Shown: positions 43,393-54,816 of the stretch, one piece after another
Numbering within the stretch: the stretch's first letter is position 1
Layout: every line of letters starts with the position of its first letter
DNA from: Melieria omissa
Taxonomy: Eukaryota; Arthropoda; Insecta; Diptera; Ulidiidae
DNA: 64,000 nt
Reading direction: 5' to 3'
Assembly (NCBI GenBank): GCA_963971225.1
Contig: OZ020270.1
Location: 63,988,932-64,052,931, forward strand
Program-made: the position numbers and the translations under genes
Notes under the pieces: generated by a model
What the model saw: the letters and a program-made list of their open reading frames with translations, nothing else
Told to the model about the DNA's origin: nothing
Database searches by the model: none

Positions 43393-46300
43393 ATGTATCG
43401 CATATGCCACCTGCTCACAAGGATCCAATAGAAACTAAGCTAGATGAATGTAAGCGTAATGAAATTATTTCTTATGGAGATAGGTTAAAAAGATATGAAG
43501 CAATACGAAATCGAATTTTTAACAGTGAATCAGTGGTAGAGACAGCAATCCCGCGAAGAACATCAACGCGTATGCGTAATTTTTGGCAGAAGGTGAAGCA
43601 ACAACGAAGGCATGTTGCCAATATTTGTGCGATTGAGCATAAGCCATTCGATTCGCGTCCATATGTCAAAATCAAGCTTGTTGACAAATCACACCTTGGT
43701 TTGCTTGACAGTGGCGCGCAAGTTTCATGCATGGGTGGTCCGTTAGCAAAAGAATTTTGCGAAAGAAAGGAATTCAGGCAGCACAAAACAACAGTAAAAA
43801 CTGCTGATGGCAGGAAACAAGTAGTTTTTGGAATTTTCCCAATTGAAATCCAATTTAAGGCGCAGAAAGCACTTATTAATTTTTATGTAGTACCAAATTT
43901 ATCGCAAGAACTTATCTTAGGCGTAGATTTTTGGAGAGCGTTTCAGATTGCACCAGATATCATAGCTCAAATTGATATCTGCGCAAACGATAAGAAGGCA
44001 GATGAAAATTTGATTGTGTTGACAGATCAGCAGAAGAGAAGTTTGGAGACAGTAAAGAAGTCATTTCCATCATGTGAAGTTGAGGGGTTAGGAAAAACAA
44101 CCCTCATGGAACACATAATCGAAGTTGAGCCGAATGTCCGTCCGATTAAGCAGAGATATTTTCCGATTTCTCCAGCAATTGAGAAGTTAGTGCACAAGGA
44201 GATCGATGAAATGTTGAGCCTTGGTGTAATAGAAGAGTCCCCTAATAGTCCGTGGTCCAGTCCTGTCGTGTTAGTCCGCAAGGGAGAAAAAGTCCGTCTG
44301 TGTCTAGATTCGCGAAAAGTCAATGCAGTCACAATCAAGGACGCATATCCGCTACCGCATATTGAAGGTATTTTGAGCAGATTGCCAAAAGCCAAATATA
44401 TATCTTCGCTCGACCTTCGTCGTGCATTTTGGCAAATTCCTTTAGCTGAATCGTCCCGCGATTACACTTGTTTTACGGTGCCTAATCGACCTTTATATCG
44501 CTATTGCGTTATGCCTTTTGGCTTGTGCAATGCGCCACAAGCACTGTGTCGTTTGATGGATCGAGTAATCCCTCCTCAACTGAAAGACCAAGTTTTCGTG
44601 TATTTAGATGATCTCCTAATTGTGTCTGAAACTTTTGCTGATCATCTGTCTGTTCTCGCTGATGTAGCGCATCACTTAAGAAAAGCCGGCTTGACGATTA
44701 ATGTTGACAAAAGCAAGTTCTGCATAAAGGAAGTGAAATATCTGGGCTACATTGTAGGTGATGGTACACTTCGTACTGACCCGGAGAAAGTGTCAGCCAT
44801 ACACGATTATCCGCCACCCACTACAGTGAAAAGCTTGCGCCGATTTTTAGGTATGACTGGCTGGTATCGTCGTTTCATCGACAATTACGCAGCCATAACA
44901 ACTCCGCTTACCAATCTTTTAAAGAAAGGTAAAGGATTCGAGTGGTCAGCCGAAGCTCAGGTCGCGTTTGTTGTTTTAAAAGAAAAACTAACATCCGCGC
45001 CAGTGTTAGCCAATCCGGACTACAACAAGCCATTTATAATACAATGCGACGCTAGTACGCTAGGGTTAGGAGCAGTCTTAGCTCAGAAAAATACTGAAGG
45101 AGTCGAAGTACCGATTGCGTATTTCTCGCGCAAATTGAACAAAGCGCAGAGTAACTATAGCGTTACAGAGCTAGAATGTCTTGCTGCACTGTTGAGCTTG
45201 AAGAAATTCCGAGCGTATGTTGAAGGCCAGGAATTCACTATAGTGACGGATCATGCAAGTTTGCAGTGGCTCATGCGACAGCCGGATTTGTCTGGTAGAC
45301 TCGCACGCTGGTCTTTGAAGCTTCAGGGCTTTAAATTTAAAATTGAGCACCGACGTGGCTCCCAAAATGTAGTGCCTGATTGCTTGTCGCGGCAAGAATA
45401 TGAAAATAACTTATGCGAAATTGAAGCTCTACCCATTGTTGACTTGGAATCTCCAGCTTTTGAGTCTGCGGATTATCTTGATTTGAAGCAGCGAATTTCT
45501 GAAAACGAAGCACGATTGCCTGATCTGCGTATTGTCGGCAAACACGTTTACAAACGCAACGAATTCGCAGATGGTAACCCCGAACGGGAAGTATCAAATT
45601 GGAAGCTGTGGCTACCAAAAGAATTAATTGCAGAAGCAATTAGTAGTGCTCATTGTCCTCCAAATAAATGTCACGGTGGTATAGGCAAAACACTAGAGCA
45701 CTTGCGGAAAAATTTGTTTTGGCCGAATATGGTTGCCGACGTCAAGGACTTTATTGGCAAATGTACAGTTTGTGGGCAGAGCAAAGCTCCAAACCGAATT
45801 CTACGTCCGCCAATGTCTGGTCAATACAGTACGCAACGTCCTTTTCAAAAATTATATATTGATTTGTTAGGTCCTTATCCGCGTTCGAAACAAGGCAATG
45901 TGGCTATACTTATTGTCCTCGATCATTTGACAAAATTCCCGCTGTTGAAAGCCATTAGGAAAGCCAACTCCAATGTCATTTGCGATTTTCTGCGCGAAAA
46001 TGTCTTCAGCGTATTCGGGACTCCCGAAATAATTTTAACCGACAATGGTAAACAATTCAAGTCCACACATTTCAACGAGTTCTTAAAAGAGCGAGGCATA
46101 CGACACATGTACACGGCGCTGTATAGTCCACAAGCGATTCGCAAGCGAGCGTATTAATAGATCCATTCTGGTAGGCATCCGGTCATATATTGGCAAAGAC
46201 CAAACGACTTGGGACCGCAATTTGGCTAATATTGCAGAAGCATTGCGCAGCGCTTATCATCAAACTATCGGCTGCTCGCCATATTTTGCGTTGACGGGCC

Positions 46301-46680
46301 AACAAATGTTGTCGCACGGACGCGACTATGAGTTGTTGCGGAAACTGCAATCATTTGATGATACTGTGATAGAAAGGCAGGACAAAATCAAGCTAATACG
46401 CGAAGCTTTAAGCGCAAATATAGCTAAAGCTTACGAGAGTTCTGCAAATCGTTACAATTTGCGTAGTTCGACAAAACAGTTCGAGATAGGCGACACAGTA
46501 TTTAGGCGTAATTTTGTTCTTAGCGATGCAAGCAAACGATTTTGTGCTAAGTTTGCACCCAAATTCCTAAAGGCGAAAGTTATAGGCAAGAAAGGTAACA
46601 ATATGTACGAGTTGGAAGATGAAGAAACAGGGAAGCGAGAGATTTACCATAGGAAAGACATACAGGAGAGGAAAGTTTAA
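43317..46680 (+). pseudogene. pol: Pol: protease, RT, RNase H, integrase, with one frameshift in integrase
   Basis: Protease with LLDSGAQVSCMGG (~130). RT with LDSRKVNAVTIKDAYPLP (~337), ISSLDLRRAFWQIPL and the catalytic YLDDLL (~431). RNase H with IQCDASTLGLGAVLAQ (~580) and VTDHASLQWLM. The integrase HHCC finger is HCPPNKCHGGIGKT...CTVCGQ, followed by core residues in YIDLLGPYP and LTDNGKQFKS. The frame ends at 46157, where about one extra base near 46140 shifts the reading. Integrase then continues (ASERINRSIL) to a basic C-terminus ending at 46680. Apart from this lesion the gene is intact. It is read as a Gag-Pol fusion through the frameshift site. The lesion removes the catalytic Glu region from the main frame. 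Confidence 0.9.
43326..43369 (+). promoter_or_regulatory. -1 ribosomal frameshift signal between gag and pol
   Basis: The heptamer GGGAAAC (43326-43332) is in the required phase in gag (TCG GGA AAC). After a 5-base spacer, AGCGAG (43338-43343) can pair with CTCGCT (43364-43369). A -1 slip at the heptamer enters exactly the pol frame. GGGAAAC is a canonical slippery sequence known from retroviruses. Confidence 0.85.
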
Positions 46681-48604
46681 TTCGCATCCCTTTTCCAAAA
46701 CTTGCAGCTGTGCCGCAATTTTTGTGTTGTACTGGGCTGCATATAAAGACTCAGATACATAAAACAGGGCCGCGTATTAATGCGACGCACTGCACTAATC
46801 GCTAGCGCTAATCAGCCCAGCGCTAATCAGCCTAGCGCTAATCAAACTAGACTTGTTCAGCAGTGATCGAGTGAGCGCTAGCTAGTGCTCGTATTCACAC
46901 TCGGCAGCCAACATGGTTGTTGTTGTTGTCATGCTGAGCCACCCACGCTGGCGAACGTGAGCGCAGAACTTTCGCGCTTCACTTGCGCATTCTCTTTTGC
47001 GGTGCGTTCGTACTGCGCTAGCGCGGCGCTCTTAAATCGAATCTGCGTATCCAGCAGATAGTGGGGTGTGGCGGTGGTAGTGCACTTCGGCCGCGCTGCA
47101 CTTTATGACCTTGCGCGAAGTGTTGGTAGGATGCATTTCGGCTGCCGGCACTTGCTATTCCAAGCATGTTGTTGTTGTGTCGTGCAGCTGGTGAAGTCTT
47201 TGCCGTTCTGGCTGCTGCATTCCACCAACCACGTAAAGGTCACCCCATGCACCAAATTTTGTCGCATTTCTGCAAAGAAGTGGGGTGATCTGCTGGAATT
47301 TGGAAGATCAGGCGATTATGCGCTGTTGCGGCAAAATTTGCCTTTATAAGCGGCCGCCGGAGTAAGATCGGGGAAGTCGTTGGGCAGTCGTTAAAGAGGA
47401 GTCGTTACGCATAACTCGGTTGATGAGTCGGGAAGTCGTTGGGCAGTCGTTAAAGAGGAGTCGTTACGCATAACTCGGTTGATGAGTCGGGAAGTCGTTG
47501 GCAAGTCGTTGATAAGTCGATGAGGAGGAATAAGCCGCAGGAGTTTGGTGCGGAGAGTCGGTCAGCGCGTGATAGTGGCGGTTCGACTGTGGCCTTTGAA
47601 GTTGGCTTGTGAAACGTGCGCGCGGTCCAATGGTGGCATAGACTTTGTGTAACAGGGAAAAAGTGGTAAAGTGCGTGGACCTAGTGGCTAAGACCATGGC
47701 CTAATTGTGAACAAATAATTATCTACTGCCAAGTGCGTGTGAACGTTTTGTTGATTTAAAAAAAAAAAAAAAAAAAACGCGCAAGGCAAACTTTTTAAAA
47801 CAAATGTGGTTCCTGTACTAAAACTATTTTGAAGTACGGCACTAAAAATTTAAAATGCCAAAACCAGCCAAAAATTCCGCCTTTGTTCAGACCGCAAAAA
47901 TGACAATGTTTAAAAAGGGGAAAAACTACTACTAATCGTGTGCTAAAAACTAAATAATTGTGCTATCTATACCTGAATAAAGGTACGCCAAATTACTACT
48001 TTAAAGTATGCAGAAGGAGAAAAACAAAATAAACTATGTGTGAAAAGTCGAAACGAAATTGAGTGCTTAAAAGGAATATTGCTGCTGGCCGGAAATACTG
48101 CCGAGAATGCCGAGAATGAGGGTTACCAGTCATCGTTGGAGTCTCTAGAACCAAGTAAGTAATCACATTAGACTCAGACGTATATTGAAGAAGCTCCCGC
48201 GAAATCGTGTTTAACATCGAACAATTTGATTCCCGCGACGTCCTGCAGGTGGTGGGTGTCAGCGAGGATTCTGCCCCATCGTTTTGCATCGTTGTGCGCC
48301 GGATGCAGTGCCGTGTAGCGCAGTTTAATTAAAATATATAAAAATATTAAAATTGTTAAGCGCCGGTTGGAGCACCAAAAACAAAAATAATATTTGGAAT
48401 CCACTCAAACTAATAACTGTTTGCTGACAAAGACAGCCGTAATCACCACATGTGCTAACAAACTGTGTTTACTAAGTTTACTCCAGCTGACCCGCTCTGT
48501 CAAACTCGGCCAGCTGTTTGAAGTATTACCATATGTTGAAGACATTCTCCACTGCATTATCGACCATAAGGAACGATTAATAGCCAGTAGGAATTTTGAG
48601 CACC

Positions 48605-49858
48605 ATGCCGCCGTCAGAGTGCAAAGAGTGCACAGTGAAACTTATACAAACTGATGACACCGTGTCATGTTCTGGTGGATGTGGTTCAAATTTTTGCATC
48701 AAATGCAGCAATATTAAAATACATGAAATTAAAATGTTAAGCGAAAATTTGAACATAAAATGGTTTTGTAATCAATGCACCTTATCAGATACTAACACTA
48801 AATTTGTAGAAATCAAACATTTAATTCAAAAGTGTGATCAATCAAAAGTTGGAAAGAATGAAATAAAAAACGTCTTAGAGGAAGTGTTATATAATAAACT
48901 TAACCATGTGAAAAATAGTATCGTAACTGACTTTAACGCGCTCATGGAGCACAATATAGAAATCAAACTTAATATAATGAAGAAAGAGATAATAACCGAA
49001 ATGTCGAAAGAACTTAAACAGTGTTATGAGAAACTAAATGAAACCTGTAAGGAAAATTCAAATAAAAATGACTGTAATAAATTATCATATGCGGAAATTG
49101 CCAGAAATAACGAGAACAAAATTGTTATTAAACCTAAAGATAAAGGAAAGCGTAACAAGGAGGCGAAGAATGCGTTAAAAACAGCTATAGAACCAACTGA
49201 AGGCCTAGTGAGCTCTGTGCGAGAGCTAAATAGTGGTGGACTAATCGTGTAATGTAAGAGCAAGGAGGCTTGCGAGCAAGTGCAACAGCAAATCACTGAA
49301 CGAATTGGAAAAGATTATGAGCTGGAGAAATCGAAGGAACGAAGCATGATTAAGAGGCTGTTCAAAGTTACTGGTATATCGGAGAGACTCGCTAATGAGC
49401 GTATCGTAGAATGTTTAAGTGCACAAAATGATGCTTGTTTTGGCAAAGAATTTAAAATAATAAAAGTTTATGCAAATGTTAATAGAAGGGAAGAATGCTA
49501 CAATGCAATAATTGAAACCGATGCTGTCACTTATGATAGCATCTTAGCACAAAAAAGGGTTAATATAGAATGGGATTCTTGTCTTGTATTTGAACATGTG
49601 AATATATTGAGATGCTTTAAGTGTTTTGGCTATAACCATAAAGCTAGCGAATGTATAAACAAAAAGGCATGTAGTAAATGTGCGGGAAACCATGATGTAA
49701 AAGACTGTAAATCTGATTGTGTTAAGTGTGTTAATTGTCATGAACTGGTACAGAAAAGATTATTAGATGTCAATGTAGATCATTCGGTATTCAGCAGAGA
49801 TTGCCCAGCATTCAAAAGATGCATTCAAAACAAAAATATAAGTAAGGTTAAGAAATAG
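48605..49858 (+). pseudogene. LINE ORF1: PHD-like finger, coiled coil, CCHC knuckles (one internal stop)
   Basis: RNA-binding partner protein of the LINE. From ATG 48605, a cysteine-rich PHD-like finger comes first (CKECTVKLIQTDD, CSGGCGSNFCIKC, WFCNQC), as in many CR1-like ORF1s. A Lys/Glu-rich coiled-coil region follows (~75-165). The frame meets TAA at 49250-49252 within a conserved GLIV-x-CKSKEACEQ segment, then continues in the same frame to CCHC knuckles (CFKCFGYNHKASEC and CSKCAGNHDVKDC) and ends with UAG at 49856. The TAA looks like a recent nonsense change (Lys or Glu codon). The upstream TTG at 48596 is in frame but ATG 48605 is preferred. Confidence 0.82.
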
Positions 49859-49864
49859 CAATCA
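49856..49864 (+). promoter_or_regulatory. Possible stop-codon readthrough site between ORF1 and ORF2
   Basis: TAG CAA TCA fits UAG-CARYYA, the context of the tobamovirus-type leaky stop. ORF1 and ORF2 are in the same frame on either side. Confidence 0.55.
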
Positions 49865-52660
49865 TCAAACTTAGACCTAACTTGTATATATTTAAATATT
49901 AATAGTATACTAGCGAACAAAAATGAGATTGAGAGATTAGTAGAAATCAAGAAACCGACAATGATGTTATGCGCAGAAACATGTACAACAAAAGACATTA
50001 CAGATCAAGAACTTGATATAATATCGTACAATTTAATACGATGTGATTCACACAGTAGACACACTGGTGGTGTTATGATGTACCTACAAAGTTCTATAAA
50101 TTATGTTGTAAAGTACAACAAATCGATAGATACGAATATTTGGTGCATAGTTATTCAAATAAAGCAAATAAGTCCAAAATGGCAAATAGGCATTGTTTAT
50201 CATTCACCTAATTCCAGTGATGCAAATTTTATTAACTATTTAAGTGATGTTCTAGGTGGTACATGTGAATTGTCCAATAACTGCATCATTGTAGGTGATT
50301 TCAACATAAATTTAAATAAACAATCGACTTACAGTAATAAACTAATAGAACTTTTTAAATCATACTCGATGTACCAAAAAGTAGATTTCGATACTCGCAT
50401 AACAGAAAGATCTACAACAAAAATTGACTTACTGTTTACAAACTCTAACAGTGTACAATGTGAAAGGCTGAATGAGTGTCGGATTTCAGATCATGAAACA
50501 ATAAAATTTAATCTCGAAAGAAATGCTAACTTTCAAATGAGAAGTAGTGCAAAAATAGTCTCATGGGAGTTATATAATAACGAGATTCTTATGGAGTTCC
50601 TACGAAAACAAAACTTTAGTTCGTTTGATCAGTTTGACCTGGAAAACAAGGTGTTGTTCCTCAATAATACTATTATGGACGTTATGCTAAAGCTAACTTA
50701 TGAAAAATCAATAAAAATTAAAATAATGAACAAGTGGTATGATAAGGAATTAGCCGTTCTAAATAAAAACAAGCTGAAATTATACAAAATAGCGCGAACA
50801 ACGGGGATATGGGATGAATATAAACGTATCAAGACATTATATAAGAAATTAATAAGGAAAAAGAAGACCGAGTTTTTAGAGTATAAAATAACCAAAAATA
50901 GACATGATAGCAAATTGATGTGGAAATATTTGAAACAAACCATTTGCAGAACGGTTGAAAAACCACGCATAACGAAAATAATAATTAAAGGCCAACTGTA
51001 CAAAAAAGAAACGGAATTAGCAAATAACTTAAACAAATATTTTTTGGAGAGCGTAGAAGAAATAGTTGACAACATTCCATCTAGTGCCATAAATTTGTTT
51101 AGTAAACCAATAAACACTGAACTCAAATTCATGCAAGTCTCTGTACAGGATATTGAAGATATAGTTCATAAATTCAAAAACAAAAAGGGAGGTAAGAAAT
51201 TATTATCGGAAGGCGTCCTTAAGGACTCTATGCCATACATCGGCCACTTCTATACGACAATAGTAAATGACAGTCTTAAAGAAGGAATTGTACCGGATGT
51301 ATGGAAGATCTCAGTAGTTGTTCCAATAGAAAAGGTCAAAGGGACTCTAAAAGCAGAGGAATTGCGACCGATTAATACTTTACCTTGCGATGAAAAGATT
51401 TTGGAAACTGTTGTAAAAAACCAATTAGTCAAATATTTGGAATTTAATAAAATAATTATTTCACAACAGTCGGGATTCAGACAAAAGCACTCGTGTGAAA
51501 CAGCGTTAAACCTGGTATTAGCGGGGTGGAATGAAGATATGAACGACAATAAATCTATTTTGGCTGTGTTTGTTGATCTCAAAAGAGCTTTTGAGACTAT
51601 AGATCAGGACATTTTGTTGCGCAAGTTGTCTTTAATAGGTATAAGGAATGTTGAATTGAAATGGTTTAGAAGTTTTTTGAAAAACCGGAAGCAGAAAACA
51701 GTTATAGGTTCCTCGGTATCTGACAATATGAAAGTTAAAATCGGCCTGCCGCAAGGTTCTGTTTTAGCTCCAATTTTATTCAACATTTACATAAATGATA
51801 TTGTTTCATCACTTCAATTCAGTAGTATAAAGCTTTTTGCGGATGATGCGTTGATCATGATAAGTGGCAAGGACATAGATCAAATGAACGAAAACCTGCA
51901 ATCAGACTTAGACAGTTTTTATAGTTGGCTCTGTGCAAACAAACTCAAGCTTAATATTGATAAAACGAAATTTATGTTTATCACAAGAAACAACAAGATA
52001 CACGTGAATGGACTGAAATTCAACGGAGTAGAGATTGGAAAAGTAAATAAAATCAAATATTTAGGTGTTGTAATTGATGAGAAACTGACATTCAAAGATC
52101 ACATTAATTACACAGTTAGTAAAATTGCCAATCAAATCTTCTTTATGAAAAGAACTTGCAAACATTTACAAAAATCATATAAAATCATGGTTTATAAGTC
52201 CATTATCGAACCGCACTTTATTTATTGCCCAACAATATTTTTTATAATGAAAGATAATCAAATTAAAAAGCTGCAAAAAATGCAAAATAAAGCAATGCGA
52301 TTTATGTTGAAATCACGATATGATGCACATATAGGAGATATGCTATGTAATCTTAACTGGCTTAGTGTAAAGCAGCAAATATTTTACTACACAATGAAGT
52401 TTATCCATAACATTCTAAATGGTAACTTACCTAATTACTTATACACTCACTTAAAATTCATAAACGAAACGCATAGCATTAATACAAGACAGAAAAATAA
52501 TTTCAAACTTCCTAAAGTTGGAAGAGAAATGGAAAAAAATTGTTTGTTTTATAAAGGTCTGAAATCCTACAATGAGTTGCCAGAGGATTTAAAACATTGT
52601 AAAAAAATCTTATTCAAAACGAAGCTGTACAATTATTGTAAGACCTTAGCAATAAGATAA
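49859..52660 (+). CDS. LINE ORF2: APE-type endonuclease and reverse transcriptase
   Basis: Nicks target DNA and reverse-transcribes the LINE RNA. The frame is open from directly after the ORF1 UAG. The endonuclease begins with IYLNINSILANKNEI before the first in-frame ATG (49961), so a start at 49961 would cut off its first motif. Further endonuclease motifs are GDFNINL and ISDHETIKF. RT motifs: RPINTLPCDEKILE, QSGFRQKHSCETAL, VFVDLKRAFETIDQDILL, GLPQGSVLAPILFNIYIND, FADD in place of the common YADD, NKLKLNIDKTKFM and IKYLGVVID. No RNase H. The frame has no internal stop, so it may still be functional. Confidence 0.88.
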   Translation, partial: QSSNLDLTCIYLNINSILANKNEIERLVEIKKPTMMLCAETCTTKDITDQELDIISYNLIRCDSHSRHTGGVMMYLQSSINYVVKYNKSIDTNIWCIVIQIKQISPKWQIGIVYHSPNSSDANFINYLSDVLGGTCELSNNCIIVGDFNINLNKQSTYSNKLIELFKSYSMYQKVDFDTRITERSTTKIDLLFTNSNSVQCERLNECRISDHETIKFNLERNANFQMRSSAKIVSWELYNNEILMEFLRKQNFSSFDQFDLENKVLFLNNTIMDVMLKLTYEKSIKIKIMNKWYDKELAVLNKNKLKLYKIARTTGIWDEYKRIKTLYKKLIRKKKTEFLEYKITKNRHDSKLMWKYLKQTICRTVEKPRITKIIIKGQLYKKETELANNLNKYFLESVEEIVDNIPSSAINLFSKPINTELKFMQVSVQDIEDIVHKFKNKKGGKKLLSEGVLKDSMPYIGHFYTTIVNDSLKEGIVPDVWKISVVVPIEKVKGTLKAEELRPINTLPCDEKILETVVKNQLVKYLEFNKIIISQQSGFRQKHSCETALNLVLAGWNEDMNDNKSILAVFVDLKRAFETIDQDILLRKLSLIGIRNVELKWFRSFLKNRKQKTVIGSSVSDNMKVKIGLPQGSVLAPILFNIYINDIVSSLQFSSIKLFADDALIMISGKDIDQMNENLQSDLDSFYSWLCANKLKLNIDKTKFMFITRNNKIHVNGLKFNGVEIGKVNKIKYLGVVIDEKLTFKDHINYTVSKIANQIFFMKRTCKHLQKSYKIMVYKSIIEPHFIYCPTIFFIMKDNQIKKLQKMQNKAMRFMLKSRYDAHIGDMLCNLNWLSVKQQIFYYTMKFIHNILNGNLPNYLYTHLKFINETHSINTRQKNNFKLPKVGREMEKNCLFYKGLKSYNELPEDLKHCKKILFKTKLYNYCKTLAIR

Positions 52661-54600
52661 TTTTATATTTATATTATATATTTTATGTTTATATTATATA
52701 TTTATAACAAAAATGAAATATGAATTAGGCCTAAAAAGCCGTAAGAAATAAAATAAATAAATAAATAAATAAATAGAAGCTGCGAGAATCATACCAGGAT
52801 GTTCAAGGAGCGTTCAAAGTTGTTGAATTTTTTTTTAATATAAAAACTAATTAAAATTTTTTAAAATATGTGCGTCATATTTCTTCTTTTCCTACATCTA
52901 TTTGGGGAATAAAAATGGGGAAAAGGTATTAATAATCTTATCAATAAAAAAAAAAAATATTAATATAAAATTTGGGTTATCTAGTTAAAACAAACAAAAA
53001 AATATGGAAATTATTGCTAAAATAGTATTTTGTTTGTTAATATTTTATTCTTAAGTTTTTTTGCTAGTTAAAAATTAAAACTATAAAAGGCTAGCTAGAA
53101 AAAAAGGAATTTTCTTTCCAATATGAAATTACGCCAATCAAAAAAATAATTTTGTTTTCAAAAGACTAACAAAATATACCAGGATTTTAAACGCGGAAGA
53201 ATAAATACAAGAAAGTAAAATTAGGTAAAAGTGAAGAAAAAAATAATAATGATAATAATCTAAATAAAATTGGTTACATCGGGGAAAAGAAAACCGCACT
53301 TACACCTATGACTAATTTTCTTTCCACAAAACCCTATCTAGCACAACAAGTTCCAGGAAACCGCGCATCATGTCGCTGGGCCCAACGCATCGATGGAGCG
53401 AGTAAAACCGTGAGTGAACCAATAAAGCTTTAATATATTTGTATTTATATATATGGGTTTTCGTGCGGTTATTTGAAAAAAAAAGAAAGAAAAGAAACGG
53501 AAAGGGGATAATGTCTAAGAAAAAAATAAAAATAAAATTTGCGAAAAATTCTGAAAATTAGTTAAAATAAGAAAAAGAAATTTTGAGAAATAAAATGAAT
53601 TTTTTAAGTATGATTAGAAAATTTATTAAATTGTAAGGAAAAAGTTGAGACAGAAGAAGTACAGTTTTATTCGATTTTGAAATTAATTTTTTTTTGTCGC
53701 TGAAATTTTGGTAATTCTTTTTATTTTTTTAATTATGTTTTAAATATATTAAAAGTTTAAAAAAAAGAAATGTTATGTTCTAAACAACAGTGAAATAATT
53801 TCTTTATCTTTTAGTTGTTGCTATTTTTTTTATATAAATTTAACAACTTAACTATGCCTAAATTTACAAATATTATTTGATTATGGAAAAAATAGTTTGG
53901 AAATTAGATTAAGAATTTCGAATTGTATTAGATTAAGATTATGGAATAAAAATTGTTATAATGATTGTTTAAGAAAAGAAAATGTTGGGTCTGTCACTGA
54001 AGTGGGGTAAGGAGGGTTAATTTTCCATTGGGTTTCCAAGTTCCATCATAGGAAACAAAGGTAGGGCGGGTTTAGAGCATCCCATTCAATGAGGCGATGC
54101 TGAGGAATCGGAACAACAGCAGCAATGGTACTTGCTACCATGTCCGTCCGCTATGTCAGGAGTTAAAGCGTGTGCATAAAAATAATTGTATGTTAGTGTA
54201 TGTGTGTATGTATCTTTTGTTATGATTTTCCGGTTGTAGGCTGCTAGGTCGTCGTTGCGGTGTTTGCTGATGTAGATCCAAATGGCTGTAGGTGAGGCGG
54301 TATGGCTACGGAGCGGACTTGTTGGAGTGGAACCCACGCCAGCTGAAGCTACGGGATAACCAAAGCCAGATGCACGCGTCCAACAAAACCGCTGGCCCCG
54401 TAGTCATACTCGTGCTCACCGATCGAATGTAGGGTGCCGGCATACATGCAACAGGAGGACGACTAGCGGTGACCTGCCACAAGAACTGAGGAGGTTCAGC
54501 GGCAGCAGAAACAAAAGGTCGGAACCCAACACCTATGTACCTAGGACCGAACTTAGCGCTCAACGTGAAGCCAGATGTACATACCGATCTGCATATAACA

Positions 54601-54816
54601 AAAAGTGGCGCCGACGTGTGGTCGCTACCAAAGTGGGGCATGCTACATAGGATCGACACACGCATGCACATAACAGAAAATGGCGCCCAACGTGGGGCAT
54701 GCCACATAGGATCGACACACTCATACACATAACAGCGTGTGTGTGTGCTTATGTCTGTGTGTGGGTGCGTGTGAGTTGTCTGCGTTTGTGTGTGGGAGGG
54801 GACGTGAGCCGCCGAC
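54601..54816 (+). repeat. PBS-like tandem repeats and a GT-rich microsatellite
   Basis: After the right LTR there is TGGCGCC...ACGTG (54606), an exact TGGCGCCCAACGTGGGGC at 54680-54697, and a third unit retaining only CATACACATAACAG. Units are ~75 bp and contain GGATCGACACAC. The tail 54735-54800 is GTGT-rich. Confidence 0.75.

Larger units (their letters stand above)
48151..52773 (+). mobile_element. Near-complete LINE (CR1/jockey group), 4.6 kb
   Basis: Flanked by TAGAA at 48146-48150 and 52774-52778, inside the right LTR. It has a ~450-bp 5' UTR, ORF1 (48605-49858), ORF2 (to 52660) and a short 3' UTR ending in an AAAT-repeat tail, a microsatellite-like end usual for CR1-like elements. Younger than the LTR element that hosts it. 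Confidence 0.9.
37758..54600 (+). mobile_element. Gypsy-type retrotransposon with giant (3.24-kb) LTRs
   Basis: Structure: LTR 37758-41001; PBS region; 5' leader; gag 41842-43392; pol to 46680; LTR 46728-54600, the last including a 4.6-kb LINE. After removing the LINE and its TSD, the LTRs are 3244 and 3245 bp and nearly identical, so integration was recent. There is no env ORF. A polypurine tract is not obvious in the 47 bases before the right LTR. No TSD was found, and the right LTR is followed by more PBS-like sequence. Confidence 0.85.
46728..54600 (+). repeat. Right giant LTR, interrupted by a LINE at 48151-52773
   Basis: Same start (TGTACTGGGCTGC) and end (CATATAACA) as the left LTR, with only scattered differences. 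Homology to the left side continues ~31 bp beyond the inferred end, through a PBS-like TGGCGCC motif. Confidence 0.88.

Noticed and set aside
54735..54800. GT-rich tract as a telomere or regulatory repeat
   Set aside because: Irregular GTGTGT with no telomeric unit; simple microsatellite drift is enough.
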